Assembly (NCBI GenBank): GCA_037074705.1
Contig: CM073590.1
Span: 768,001-832,000, forward strand
DNA length: 64,000 nucleotides
From: Zhengitettix transpicula
Taxonomy: Eukaryota; Arthropoda; Insecta; Orthoptera; Tetrigidae
Direction: 5' to 3'
A model generated the notes under the pieces. The model was not told the DNA's origin. It was given only the letters and a program-made list of their open reading frames with translations, and made no database searches. The position numbers and the translations under genes were made by a program. Positions 35,937-47,736 of the stretch are shown piece after piece (position 1 is the first letter of the stretch; each line of letters starts with the position of its first letter).

Positions 35937-36450
35937 TGCAGGCGAAGGAAGCCTGCGAGATGATTCTCTTGCAGGTAAACCTTCCCAGAGAGCTCTGGCG
36001 GGGGCTACCTTTGGGGATGCCTTCACAACTCTGGCTTTTTGAACTAAGGTTCCCACATGCCGAGGCACCTCGGTCTGTTTTGAGAGGTGTATGTTCCGGG
36101 GTCGCAGACCTTGGGCATACGGTAAGAGTTGTCCGCTATTCCTATTAGAATAATCGGCCAGTTGCCTCCTAAACTGGCCAAGGCATGGCGAGGGGTAAGC
36201 TGCGACCCCACAGCAAACCCCTCTCCCGCCATCGGAAGTGCGTGGGACAAGCACCAAATGCCCGACCTACCTGATGCAGGTTTTTATAGGGTTTGTCCTG
36301 CATTACTTTTAGGCGAATGCCGGGTAGGATTCTTAAACTATAGCCCGGGGGCCCTAGTTAACCCTTTCAAATCAAATTACTGTGCTATAAGAGGGGAGTT
36401 GCCACTATGTGGATTATCCTATACATAGCCTGTCTACACCTATAAAAAAA
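35937..36450 (+). repeat. WR-1 repeat, near full length
   Basis: The 5' end shows the clearest terminal hairpin, CCTGCGAGA/TCTCTTGCAGG around 35951-35974. A gap removes the segment before CTTTCAAATC near the 3' end. The tail is subfamily B (CCTATACATAGCCTGTCTAC) with A-run 36444-36450. The antisense frame is open over 36044-36250. Confidence 0.92.
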
Positions 36451-37540
36451 GTTTCTGCACGTTGCGATGGTTTCGATGGTAATATGATGATTGTTTCTTT
36501 GATTGCTGCCCTGATTATAGAAGTTAGGATTGATGGTGCTGCATTAATTTCGCTTTTGTTGGTAAAGTCGTTGGACGGTGAAATGATTTTACAATCCAGA
36601 GGAAAATTCATTTTATACTATTATGTATAGTCTCATGAAGCAAATACAAAGTTTCTGGCTGAAAATTTATTTAAAATTAACTACATTTATGTCGTATTAA
36701 GATGACAGTGCAGTAGATTACACTCGTGCCACTCGAGAAATAAAACCTAACTTTTCTTGCGGGTTGGCAGACGTCGATTTCGTCCATAATGAAAAATATA
36801 GGCCTCGAATATGCTTCAAAGGTTGCCACCGTCGTTTCCAGTACTGTAAATGGTTGTCAAACATGACCTCCAGACACGATGTTTGCAGATTAATGAGAAC
36901 AACGGCGCATATAGCTCGATGGCGTTCGCATCAACCAACAGAAGCGCATTCAGGCGCCAAGGACTTCTCGATGACACAGCGATTACTCATTCATAAACCG
37001 TGCCTTCATGGAACAACATAAATATAACTTATAATCTTATATTTCTCAACTCATTTTCTGCTATTTTCATTAATTTCTGTTTTTGGGTTATAGAAATCAC
37101 TTGCGCATAACCAATAAATAATTTTAGGTATATGACAGCCGTTCGGAAGAGAGTGCAATTGATATCAGTAAAATAAACTACAAAACACAATCACTGCATA
37201 TGAAAGTATTTACTCCGATATAAATATCAACGAATTAATTCATAAAAGCAACGTTGGAAAAATACAAAAAGTTCTGGTGATCTGTATAACTGATGTCTGG
37301 TGACTATACCATACATATTTTACCTCGGATAGTATGATAAATCTTCGATGAATGCAAACGGAGGATGAATTTTTGAACCTTCATACTAGGTAAATACGTA
37401 AGTACTTTTAAAACGAGTTTTTTTCCCCGATAGTTGTCAAATTTTTAGCTATATTGATTATTATGGATTACGCATAGTATCCATGAAAGTAAATAGTATA
37501 AAATATTTTCAACCAAAGAGTTCAATTTCTAAGGCAAAAG
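36451..37540. other. Unassigned sequence
   Basis: An 85-codon plus frame at 36764-37021 has moderate GC and a cysteine/arginine-rich composition (CFKGCHRRFQYCKW). I recognise no domain and cannot exclude chance. Confidence 0.3.
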
Positions 37541-37544
37541 AATA

Positions 37545-37840
37545 AAGAAATGAACACCGAATGGGATGAAGTTATTGGCAGATGTGCCTCAGCGCTTAAA
37601 ACCGCTTATAATTGGGTGAATGAGCTTAACCGCGGACGATAAAGACTCTCCTTTGGAGGAGATTACTACAGAAATGATCATAATATGTTGATTAATCGAC
37701 AAGTCAAATTACCCAAACCTGTTTAAGCATCAGGCATATCCTATGGCTCATTTCTCATTTGCATTAAAATTGCGTCTCAAAAAAATAGGTGAGATGGTTC
37801 ACGTTTACTCAAATTCGATAATGAACGTAATATTACTTTA
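37545..37840 (+). pseudogene. Mariner-type transposase relic, N-terminal region
   Basis: Across frames the sequence reads CASALKTAYNWVNELNRGR, the helix-turn-helix segment that mariner transposases show as a CAPS..TV..W..EFKRGR pattern. It is followed by TTEMI, then INRQVKLPK and ASGISYGS, corresponding to RR.K..EIAEA.GISYG.. in the family. A possible remnant of the WVPR.LT motif follows (about 37785-37810). At least two stops and a frameshift are present. The catalytic D,D,D region and the terminal inverted repeats were not found, so this is an old fragment. Confidence 0.65.
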
Positions 37841-39235
37841 GATTCCGTCCTGGCATTGGTGCTTTATCAAATGATATATGTAGGCAATTATGCGTCGTTA
37901 TTCAATTGTTTGAGGAATGGACCGTTCATATTAAATCAACGAGAAAATGGTTTTCAATGGAGACAATTCACGAGTCAGTACCTCTGCAGTTTCTATGCTA
38001 AAAATAGTCAAATTGAACTTTGATCTGTTGCTGCATTCACAGGGTTCGCGAGATTAAGTCTCTGTGTCTTTTTTCTTTTTCCGGACTTTAAGAATATGAC
38101 TTGCATGAAATAACTTCACGTATAACGATATTCTCGTTAAAACAAACAACTATATTTTGATTTATAAATTTTTTCAACAGTTCTCGAAAGAATAAACAAG
38201 TTACGTAAATGAAATACGTACACAATTATACAAAACTATTAACTTAAGATACACTCTATGTTCTGGTGAATTTATAGCGCTGACAGCTTAATGTAAAATG
38301 ACACATAATTATAATTATACGCAAATATGAACAATTCATCATAAAAAAATTATTAAACACTAGCCGTGATTTAGGTTTAAATTAAAAACTTAATATTTTA
38401 ACACAACGCTGATGTTCTATTCCTTTTTTCTTCCATGCAGCTGCGTGATCTTCAACTGCAGCTATTGCGTCCATTCATGTCGTACATGTAAGGAGAAAAC
38501 AGAACGGCAGTACAATTCAATTAAGAGACAGGATTATACATATTTACTCAACTATTACGATATTACTGCAAGATATTAGTATATTCAAGAATTTAAACAT
38601 TTTCTTTAACTATATAAGAAGCTCCATTATTTAACAAGTGTTTACAATTATTTACAAATAATTTCGAATTTTTTATATAATTTAGGAGACTATTATATAT
38701 GTTTATATCGGAATAACGAAATCTGGTTAGTCAAAGGGGATAACGTAATGTTTTAGTTGACAACGATGTCTCGTGTCGTGCAGAAGATTAGTGCCGTTTA
38801 TTGCAAATGTACAGATGTTACGCCAAGCAAACTTTAGTATTTTGAGTATACAAGAACTGGGTAAGGTTAATATACCTAGGTTTCGGAACAAGACATTGCC
38901 GAATGAAAATAAACCTAGTATACTATTCTTCCGTATTAATGTCGCTCTCCTGCACCGATGTTCTTAACATTTTGCAGACTGAGCTGAGTTGTGGATTAAG
39001 TTTAATGATATCTTGGTCTCGTTTTAAGGTATATTCTACATCCAGAAAAGGCGTGTGTACTAATAAATGATGAAGAGTAGAAATTGGAATTTTTGAAACC
39101 GTAGAAATGTTTCCTGTGAATTAAGGCAATCTATTAGTTCGGAAACATAAATTACGGTGTGTGGTGAATCCTTTCCTCCTTTAACTTTTAACGTTATATG
39201 ATATTATATTATCTGACAAGCAAAAATAATTTTCC
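37841..39235. other. Intergenic, nothing firmly recognised
   Basis: On the minus strand about 39070-38950 reads HHLLVHTPFLDVEYTLKRDQ and DIIKLNPQLSSVCKML, a coding-like stretch I cannot place. The rest is AT-rich. Confidence 0.3.
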
Positions 39236-39239
39236 TGCT

Positions 39240-39640
39240 AAATTTTGTCGAAGCGCGCAGGCAAGACGCATATACGAGGTTGGTCATTTAGTTACGGTCA
39301 GGCCTGCTATTGTGCTATTGACAGACAGTATTCCTGCAGCTTCCAGATGTTCCAAGGGAGACAAAGACCTGGAGAGGCGGTGTGTGCCTGTACGAAGGTG
39401 GTTCCTTCCATTATATTACAACATTTATTTCCAAAAACCACTTTAATACCAGGTCCAGTCTAGCCCAGTACAGAAAAGCAACTTTGGCGACCAGCCAGCT
39501 AAATGTGGAAGAGCTGACGACACCAACCCAACCAGCATAGGTTCCGTACAAGTTCCGGTAGGATCCCACGACGACAGTGTCTCCGGAGTCTCCAGGCAAG
39601 ACGCAGTAATCAGCATCCTCCAACTTTTCATGTAATTAAA
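39240..39640. other. GC-richer open block, possible exons of unknown gene
   Basis: Two open segments stand out in an AT-rich setting. On the minus strand, 39623-39411 reads MEDADYCVLPGDSGDTVVVG, then SYRNLYGTYAGWVGVVSSST and FSWLVAKVAFLYWARLDLVL. It has a normal amino-acid mix and a hydrophobic, possibly membrane-spanning, second half, and a GT follows the last good codons (CTG|GTATTAAAG). On the plus strand, 39245-39463 reads KRAGKTHIRGWSFSYGQACY, then a cysteine-containing stretch ending VCACTKVVP. I know neither family. Either may be an exon, and both could be chance. Confidence 0.25.
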
Positions 39641-40962
39641 GCTATCTTTGTTTAAGCGCGATATTTGCATTATAGATTTTATTTCCTTATAGCCAGTTCC
39701 TAGAGAGTAGCCATTAGAAGCTACATAATAATATTCTGTATGCCCTCCTATTCCTACTCCTAGTTATAAATTTAGATTTTTAATATATATTATATATATA
39801 TAAATTATAAAATTTAATTTAAGTTACGCTAATTTTATCATTTGATATAAATCAAGAAAACTATTATAATTAAACAGAATTAAAACCAAAAGAATATTAA
39901 TTCCCGCAGAATCTAAAGTGTTCAGAGAGACACCAGAGGCGGTTCGTGGCAATCCCATTTTATCCTTCGATTTTTACGGCGTCCGTAATGATCAGTTTAG
40001 TATAATCTGTGTAAATTACTGACTATCTGACTTATCTGAAAATTCATCATTGGGCTGCTTGAATATTTTGGAGAGATGCTGTTCGAATTGTAGTGAGCTG
40101 AAAAGAGATTAACATGAGAAATAAGAGTCAATTAACCCAAAAGAGTATGTTTTCTAAGACATATTGACGTATCCTCAAATAACTTCATGGCAAACATTTT
40201 CACATGTACAGATCATAAATTTACATTTTTTAACAAAGCAGGATGTTTATCATCTTTTTCCTCTTCCCAGCTAGAGGTAAACTAATACACTGTCGTTTGT
40301 GAATATGATATTGGTTTGTTATTAGTTTTAACAAGAAGCAGCCTCATTGAAGATGGAAGATATTCAGCTACAAGGCTCTTACATCGTGCCGCCAGATTCG
40401 GAAGTGACAATCCTTTCGAATTCGGTTAAATTGGAATTTCACTGGCGAATGACTGCCAATTGGAATTTTACTCCGATCTTCATGATTCTGGTTGAAACTT
40501 CCTTGGTTTTTTTGTCGATATAACTTCAATCAAATCATCGTAAAACCGTACATATATTTTTTATCACATGTTCAATAAATACATTTAAAGTAAATACGAA
40601 TTATTCACCAAAAAATTCTACATATGTCGACATGACTATCATTTTGTTACGTGAAGAAATTATAGTTTTCCCTGTGAGTTCGCGCCTTGCCGTTTTGGTA
40701 GCTGCGATCTCATGAATATGTGAAGCGAGGCTGTGTAGCATCCTCTGTGACTGTTTGTGTGCCGACGCTGCAGTCCTGCAGGGAATAGCAAGTGCCTCGT
40801 GCCCGATAGGCACAGAAAACTGAAATCAAACACTGCCGATTTTCACAGAAACCTTCAATGTTTCAGTCAACTGAAATGACCAACAGGTCATTTCCGGAGA
40901 CTACCTGAAGAATTTTGTAGTGACCGTCAGAAGAATGCGGTGGCTTTCTCTTGGTGCAATCG
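39641..40962. other. Intergenic, nothing firmly recognised
   Basis: A minus frame at 40601-40813 (70 codons) contains EALAIPCRTAASAHKQSQRM with ordinary composition, but no motif I know. Confidence 0.35.
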
Positions 40963-41375
40963 TTTTTTTAGAGTGACAGGCCGCATGAGGGTAATCCTTC
41001 TGGTGGCATAGGAACGGATTTGAAAGGGGGGAATGCAGAAGTAGTAGGGTAGCCAATGGTTAACTAGGATCCCCGGGCTGTAGTTTAAGGATTATATCCG
41101 CTATTTACTTAAAAGTGATGAAGGGACAAACCATAGAAAAAAGCTGCACCAAGTACGTCAGGCATTTGGTACAAGTCCCACGGATTTCCGATGGCGGGAG
41201 TGGGGTTTGCAGTGGGGACAAAGCATTCCCTTCTCTGTGTCTCGACCTGCTTAGGTTCTAATAGGAACAGTGAATAACTCTTACCGAATTCCCAAGATCT
41301 ACGACCTAATCTAACCTCTAAAAAATGAACGAGGTGCCTCGGCTTGTGGGAATATTAGTTTAAAAGCAGAGAGAG
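40963..41375 (-). repeat. WR-1 repeat, diverged, 5' truncated
   Basis: The T-run at 40963-40969 marks the tail. The copy lacks the segment just inside the tail (…CTTCTGGTGGCATAGGAACG) and stops after GCCTCGGCTTGTGGGAA. It is more diverged than its neighbour at 41737. Confidence 0.88.
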
Positions 41376-41736
41376 AAAAATATAAATATATGGGAAGCGC
41401 ACACATGCCGTGCAAATTACATTACATTAAAAATTTTCTTTTCTATAAACTACGATAGATTTCTGTCTATTCCTACATTTTATAATATGATATCTGACAC
41501 AGATTTCCAAGCACAACTCACACACACATTCGTCAATGGGTTTATGAAATAATTTGTTGCAGCACACCTTAATCGCCAGAGAGAATAATGCATCCCCGAA
41601 GGTAGCCTCTTCCATCTCTCCTGAAAAGTTCCATTGTTCGCCTAGAGCAATATTTCGTTTGCGTGAAACTATATTCTAATTTTTGAGTTATTTAAGTTTT
41701 CTCGTATCTACGGATCAACCTCAAATGCAAAGAAGA
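41376..41736. other. Spacer between two WR-1 copies
   Basis: The minus frame 41427-41615 (62 codons, several cysteines) is unrecognised. Confidence 0.4.
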
Positions 41737-42252
41737 TTTTTTTTTTAGGGTAACAGGCTACATGAGGGTAATCCACGTGGTGGCAACTCCCCTTTAATAG
41801 CATTGCAAAGGATTTGAAAGGGGGGATACGGAAGGGTAGAGGAAGGTATCCAAGGGTTACCTAGGGCCCCCGGGCTATGGTTTAAGGATCCTACCCGGAA
41901 ATTCGCCTAAAAGTGATGCAGGGAAAACCCTAGAAAAACTTGCATCAGGTAGGTCGGGCATTTGGTACTTGTCCTCCACCCTTCCGATGGTGGGAGAGGG
42001 GTTCGCTGTGTGGTCGCAGCTTTCCCCTCGCCGTGCCTTGACCGGTTTAGGAGGCAGCTGGCCGACTATTCCAATAGGAATAGCGGACAACTCTTAACGT
42101 ATGCCCAAGGTCTGCGGCACCTCTCAAAAAAGGCCGAGATACCTCGGCATGTGGGGGGAACCTTGGTTCAAAAACCAGAGAGATGTGAAGGCATCCCCAA
42201 AGGTAGCCTCCGATAGAGCTCTCTGGGAAGGTTCACCTGCGAGAGAATCGCT
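41737..42252 (-). repeat. WR-1 repeat, near full length
   Basis: The T-run 41737-41746 and a subfamily-A tail mark the 3' end; the sense 5' end is CCTGCGAGAGAATC on plus. The CTATTCC/GGAATAG palindrome is perfect. It lies in the same orientation as the copy at 40963, only 360 bp away. Confidence 0.92.
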
Positions 42253-44069
42253 TCCTTCATGTTTATTTATTAATGTTAATAGAACCTTATTTGAATCAAA
42301 CACTATTATACCTGTTATTATAATATTTATTCCGGATCATGTAAACTGTACTTCATAACGATATATTACTTAAAAATAGCAGATTCCCATTTTCATTAAA
42401 GACAAAAAACTCATAAACGGTAACTCATCGTTGTAATATCCTAATTATGTTCTATCGTTATAAACACGCCGCTTAAAGGCAGACAAAAAGTCTGCAGACC
42501 AGGTCTGCGCAGAGCTATCAGCAAACTTACCTCAAACTGCTGCTCACACAAAGGGTCAAGATCACTCTGCGTTTACAAATATCAATGTCTTTCCTTGTTC
42601 GTGGCTAGGGAAGTCAATTTAAAAGATGAAATTCTAGCGATAATCCGTTGTTTGATCGTCGCAACCTGCGTTAACAGTCGTGTAAAAGAGAAGATGACGT
42701 GAGAAATGGCTGTTAAAGAAAAGAAACCTTTAGCATTTCAATATAATTTCATAAATTATTGGCGCAGTTATTTGCGAATGGACGGAAACTTATTCATATT
42801 CACTTACATTTGTCAAAACTTCTCAAAAAAAGAGAATTGTGTAGATTTCTGTCACATGGGCAGATATTATGCACGACATACTTGTGATACGGTTTGCTAA
42901 ATCTAAGTTAGAAACCATAAAAACTTCTACCTTTAAATAATTAAATTTTCTTGCTTTATTTGTGCCTGTTTCAGTCTAGTTCAGTTTTTATCGCCCGTGT
43001 TATTAATTTACGTTGCATCATAACCCTCCATAATAGTTTTGTAACGCTCTGTAAAACTTAAAAAATGGTCCTATAAAGAGCATATACCTTATCATCAATT
43101 GTATTTGATATTTAATATTTATTTTCATGTACAATTTCAGTTACGGGTGTGGATTGACGATAAATGCATTTTGTCGGATATTTCAAGAAGCCACACACTT
43201 CATACTCAAATCACAAGACCTGTTGTGTGTTTCTGCTCAGGGAATATCGTCTGTTTATCCCAGACATGTCGGGTTTCTGTACATACTTTGGCTTGGCATT
43301 AAACCGATGCTGGGTTGGACGTATACGAGTAGGTTCGTCTATTTCTGATGTAGTATTGCGGACCCTTTTCCGAATATACACTCAACCCAGCATAAATTTC
43401 ATACCTGTTTCTAGCTTTTTCTTCTTCCTGTCTAAACCTTCTAGCAGTTCTGCTTTGACATGTTATCGCAACTCTCAATTCGTGAATTTCGTTTACAACT
43501 TCCACTTTACTCATAATCAGCTAATATTGTTAAAGTTAGAAAACTCGGCTATTCTATTTGTAATTGTTGACAATTGACTACCAAGTGTTTTACCAGCCTA
43601 CCATTAAACGTGGGTTAATGAATTAGGAGATAAGATACGTAAATAAGAACCCTCATTTAGAATTGCAGATTTTGATTCTACAGGAAACATCCATCGATCG
43701 GACCATATTGATGTAATTTCTTTCGCATATGGCGATGGAATATAAAGAAATCGGAAAAGTTCATTCAACCAATTATCAGTGAGTCAAAAAATTAATTTTA
43801 GTGTTACAGGAACAACTACGTGGCGTAATAGAATTTTGTTCCAAAAATTTAAATTGGAGGTCTTATTACAAATTTTAGAGTAACCCACTATAAAACGGGG
43901 AGAGGGGGTCAAATTTAAAATACATCACTCACGTTTAAGTACTTTTGTGATTCTGAAATTTATTTTTAACTCATTTTAATCTTGTAGATGACAGCGTCAT
44001 CTACGACAGAAATTACATAATTAATTCGAGAAAGTAGTAGGGAATTATAAATTATATAATTAAATGTAT
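42253..44069. other. Intergenic, nothing assigned
   Basis: Three overlapping plus frames at 43099-43577 (up to 137 codons) and an opposing minus frame have no recognised domain. A short perfect inverted repeat GTAGATGAC/GTCATCTAC lies near 43986-44006. Confidence 0.4.
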
Positions 44070-44285
44070 GAAGAAGTAGCCAATTAAAAAACAAAAATAA
44101 GTGATAAAATAAATAACACACAACGTTTCTAAAATCCTTATTGATTTAGTCAGGTGATTGAAAATGTGAAGAGCCGCAAGAACGACAAACCTCACAAACC
44201 AGGTGACGAATTTTGAGTTTGTCGTTAATTGTCTACTTATTTATCTAATTAGTATACTTTTTAACACAGACGTTTTAAATCATCA
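44070..44285. mobile_element. Foldback element from Penelope-type ends
   Basis: The left arm (about 44085-44160, minus) reads CACCTGACTAAATC, then TTAGAAACGTTGTGTG and TAATTGGCTACTTC. The right arm (about 44195-44275, plus) has CAGGTGACGAATTTTG and TCTACTTATTTATC, ending ATTAGTATACTTTTTAACAC. The centre contains AGAGCCGCAAGAACGACA, also found in the 54.7 kb element. It is shorter and more decayed than the 16.8 kb one. Confidence 0.55.
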
Positions 44286-45726
44286 AAATTACATCAATAA
44301 TATAACAGTATCAATTTATTTTCCTGAAAATTCCAAATCTAAGATAAAAAGAGGAAAAATGGTAGTATCGTCGGATGTTATATTTTACTCTCAACATTTT
44401 TAAATACGATGGGTAGGTTTTGAGAAATTCAATGTCATCAGATAAATTGGGCATTCTGTATATTCAACACTGTCGGAAATTAACGTTTGTGGTGATTCTT
44501 ACCATAAATTATTCAGAATTCGCCTGAACCTAACATTCTATGTACCATCTATGCTTTTGCTCAGGAAAAAAAAGAGGAGTAGAGTAGACTGGTTTTGTAA
44601 CTTTTACAAAATATTATTCTGCAGAGACAAGGGAAAGAACATCAGTCCTCAGGAAACAAATGCCATCTATCTTCTAGACATCATTAATTGTGCAGGCACC
44701 TATAAATTATCATTAAAATGAGTAATAACTACTCTATAATTTACTTTCTATTTAGAAATGTGTAAAATAAATTACCAAAGAAATTTATGTTAAGAATGTC
44801 ACAGTTCTTGCGAAAAAGGACACGAGTAACAGATTGTGTTTTTCTCAAAATGAATTAATCCTGCTAATAGATCTGACAGGATTTCGTAATTCGAATTTAT
44901 ATCGTCTTTGTGAAACAAAAATGTGTACGCAATGGAATCATAAATTTGAATTCTGTATGCAAGGAGCGTGTATGAAGTGGAAGGGCGCGCTCAAGCTTCA
45001 AGCTAATGGCTGGGCGGAAGACTTTTGGCGTGGGCGGGACAGTATCAGGAACAAATACACAATTGGCCACAACGTGGGCCGGCGCGCAATTAACACGCCA
45101 AGAGTTGCTTTCTCTCACCGTACTCAGACTACTGCAGATGCACAAAGAATATTATAGCAGTAAGCAGTTTAAATATCTTTTGCAGAGTAACGCAACAGGA
45201 ATCGCTTATCCTCAAGTTATGCAACAAAATTGGACGAATAAACGCTTACTTCAGAAACTGATTGTTATCAAGTTAAGGGACCTGATTAAGGTTTTAATGT
45301 TTGTATGTATAATTTTGAAACGTATTTTAATAACAATTTCTCTCAGGGGTTGGTAGGTCAAAATACAGGCTCATATAGCTTTTTGAATTGACTTTGAAGG
45401 GTTTCTCGTTGAGTACGTTACTATCCGGAGATAATCTGGCAGATAACTGTTCTTAGGCAACTTGAAGGACTCCGCAATCGTATTTATGATTTTTATATTT
45501 GATTATATTAGCATCAAATTCTGTATTTATCAATATATTACACACGTTTATAACATTAAATATCCGTTTTTATATCATTCAAAATATTTTCATACAACAA
45601 TAATTTATATATTATATAAATAATACATTAATCTATTCTTTTACTACAGATATTCCTCTCTCGAAGATGTTACAATACCCCTCGATATAATTACTCACAG
45701 ATATCATAGATGGTCCGTACACTAAA
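44286..45726. other. Intergenic with one GC-richer open block (44.94-45.16 kb)
   Basis: 44940-45160 is GC-rich and open in several frames: plus 44834-45157 includes LKLQANGWAEDFWRGRDS; plus 45006-45356 includes AGRKTFGVGGTVSGTNTQ; and there is an 82-codon minus frame. Overlap on both strands argues against taking any one as real. No domain recognised. Confidence 0.25.
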
Positions 45727-46088
45727 TCTATATAATAAAAAAGGGTGTATATTTGTATGTATGTATGTATGTATGTATGTTAGTATTTACGTTGTTTTTT
45801 TATACAAATTTTATCGTGTGGACAGAATTCAACAAAAATTGGTATATATATTCTGCCAAAATCGAGAACCGGTACTGTGGGGGTGAGAAACCCCTAGAAT
45901 AAACGTGGAAATAATTATCATTGAAATAAGTTACGAATTAGTGTTAAATTACTGCGCGAGACGATGACGTCATAAGTTTTCAAGACATTGACGCATCCTA
46001 AATATAGTTCTGTATTTCGTAATGAAATAAAGCTGAAATATTTTTATTGAATAAAAAGTATAATTTTTTTTCAGTAATACTCCATCGA

Positions 46089-46831
46089 TCTTCTATATAA
46101 TAAAATAGCGTGTATATTTGTTTGTATTTACGTTGTTCTTTATACAAATTTTATCGCGTGGACAGAATGCAACAAAAATTGGTATACGTATTCTGCCAAA
46201 ATCGAGAACCGGTACTGTGGGGGTGAGAAACCCCTAGAATAAACGTGGAAATAATTATAATTGAAATAAGTTACGAATTAGTGTTAAATTACTGCGCGAG
46301 ACGATGACGTCATAAGTTTTCAAGACATTGACGCATCCTAAATATAGTTCTGTATTTCGTAATGAAATAAAGCAGAAATATTTTTATTTAATATAAAGTA
46401 TACATGTGGAAAAAATTATAATTAAAAACCGTGATCATTAAATATTAATTTACTGCGCGCCAAGAGACAATGACGTCACGCGAGAGAAAGACGTTACTAC
46501 GCAACGAACGAAGGAGATTATTAGGAATTAAATAAAGCAGAAATATTTTCTTTAAATAAAAAGTATAATTTTATGCAGCAATATTCCATCGAATGATAAT
46601 AAAGAAGAATACGAATTACTTTACCATCCTTGGGGAAAATGTGAGTTAATTTTCGCGCTGTATTAGCTGTGAGTCTAGCTAACAATTTCATCAATGTAAT
46701 ATTTCGTAATGTATGAAGACTGAGTGACGATTATATCCTGAAATACTCAAGGAATATATTTAAGTAATCAATTAAATACTTTTTCGAGTTTATATAAATA
46801 AGTACACGAGCAACGCCGGGCACCTAGCTAG
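46089..46831 (+). mobile_element. Nested Helitron copy, 743 bp
   Basis: It begins TC at 46089, with TCTATATAATAAAA three bases on, and ends CACCTAGCTAG at 46831. The left neighbour is A (46088) and the right neighbour T (46832), exactly the A^T target. Host sequence reads CCATCGA | TTAGTAATAAAAAACAAT. Related uninterrupted sites at about 46589 (CCATCGAATGATAATAAA) and 51029 (the same) show what the site looked like. Its first ~330 bp are nearly identical to the start of the surrounding element. Confidence 0.82.
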
Positions 46832-46950
46832 TTAGTAATAAAAAACAATACGAAACACTTTACTTGCGCAAAGTTAATTTGGAATAGTTAATTATCCCGC
46901 TATCTTTGATATAGCCAATATGGCGCCTTATAATACATTCAAATGTGTGT

Positions 46951-47736
46951 CGGTCGAGATTTATAAAATTTCATAATATAACGTACTATTGTATCCTGTA
47001 TAATATTTCAGAAGATAATAAGATTTGTCTGAGGTACGACTGCTCAATTATATGTTTGTAACTATAAAAGTATTGAAAATGACGTACGGAACTCCGAAAG
47101 TTTTTATGGTCGTTATTCAATTAATGCACTATCAGTCAAAGGTATGTACAGAAATAGGAACATTTTAATTTAATTAAAAGTACAATTAATTATACTTTAC
47201 GCAACGTATTTCTATAAATTTGTATAAATGTAAACAAATTATTGCGTGCAATTTGTGTCGTGAAACAAAAATTTGAGGTTAGGATAGCAATATCTGTTTT
47301 CCATTTTTGGGAACGACGTTATAGATGATCAATTTCTGAGAAATGAAGCTGAGAAAAAATATTTTGATTGAATAATAAGTATAATTAAATCTACCAATAC
47401 TACATCGAGTGATAAATATAATTCATTATGAAAGGTTATACAATTCATGGCATTAATTTTCTTTTAAATAACTTGACTTTTGACGTGGAATATTTCACGG
47501 AATCAGGGACCAATATGTTGCCAAATTATATCTTGCGATACGCACTGGAAGATACATAGAATTATGATAAAAACAATACTTAAATGTTCAAAATTGATAT
47601 TTTTTTATTTAAGACAGCGTATTTCGTAATGTTTTGCATTAATTTTATACAATGCTACCAACTGCAGATTGCTAAAACCACCAAATAGTTTAATTTCAGA
47701 TGGAAAAATTATATGTCTACAAATTTAATAATTGTT
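46951..47736 (+). repeat. 786-bp segment duplicated at 51560-52344
   Basis: It begins CGGTCGAGATTTATAAAATT and ends AATTTAATAATTGTT in both places, with about 20-25 differences and a few single-base indels across the length by eye. The second copy lies inside the 999-bp Helitron. Confidence 0.92.

Noticed and set aside
43099..43577. 137-codon frame with several cysteines
   Set aside because: Three overlapping frames plus a minus frame cover the same bases; composition is AT-driven with an F-run and no known motif.
44834..45356. GC-rich frames suggesting a gene
   Set aside because: Plus and minus frames of similar length overlap fully, and none has a recognisable domain; kept only as an unassigned block.
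45757..45784. (TATG)n array as an independent microsatellite or CRISPR-like array
   Set aside because: It is part of the Helitron 5' region; the shorter repeat at 51470-51495 is the same site in another copy. No CRISPR features exist in the window.
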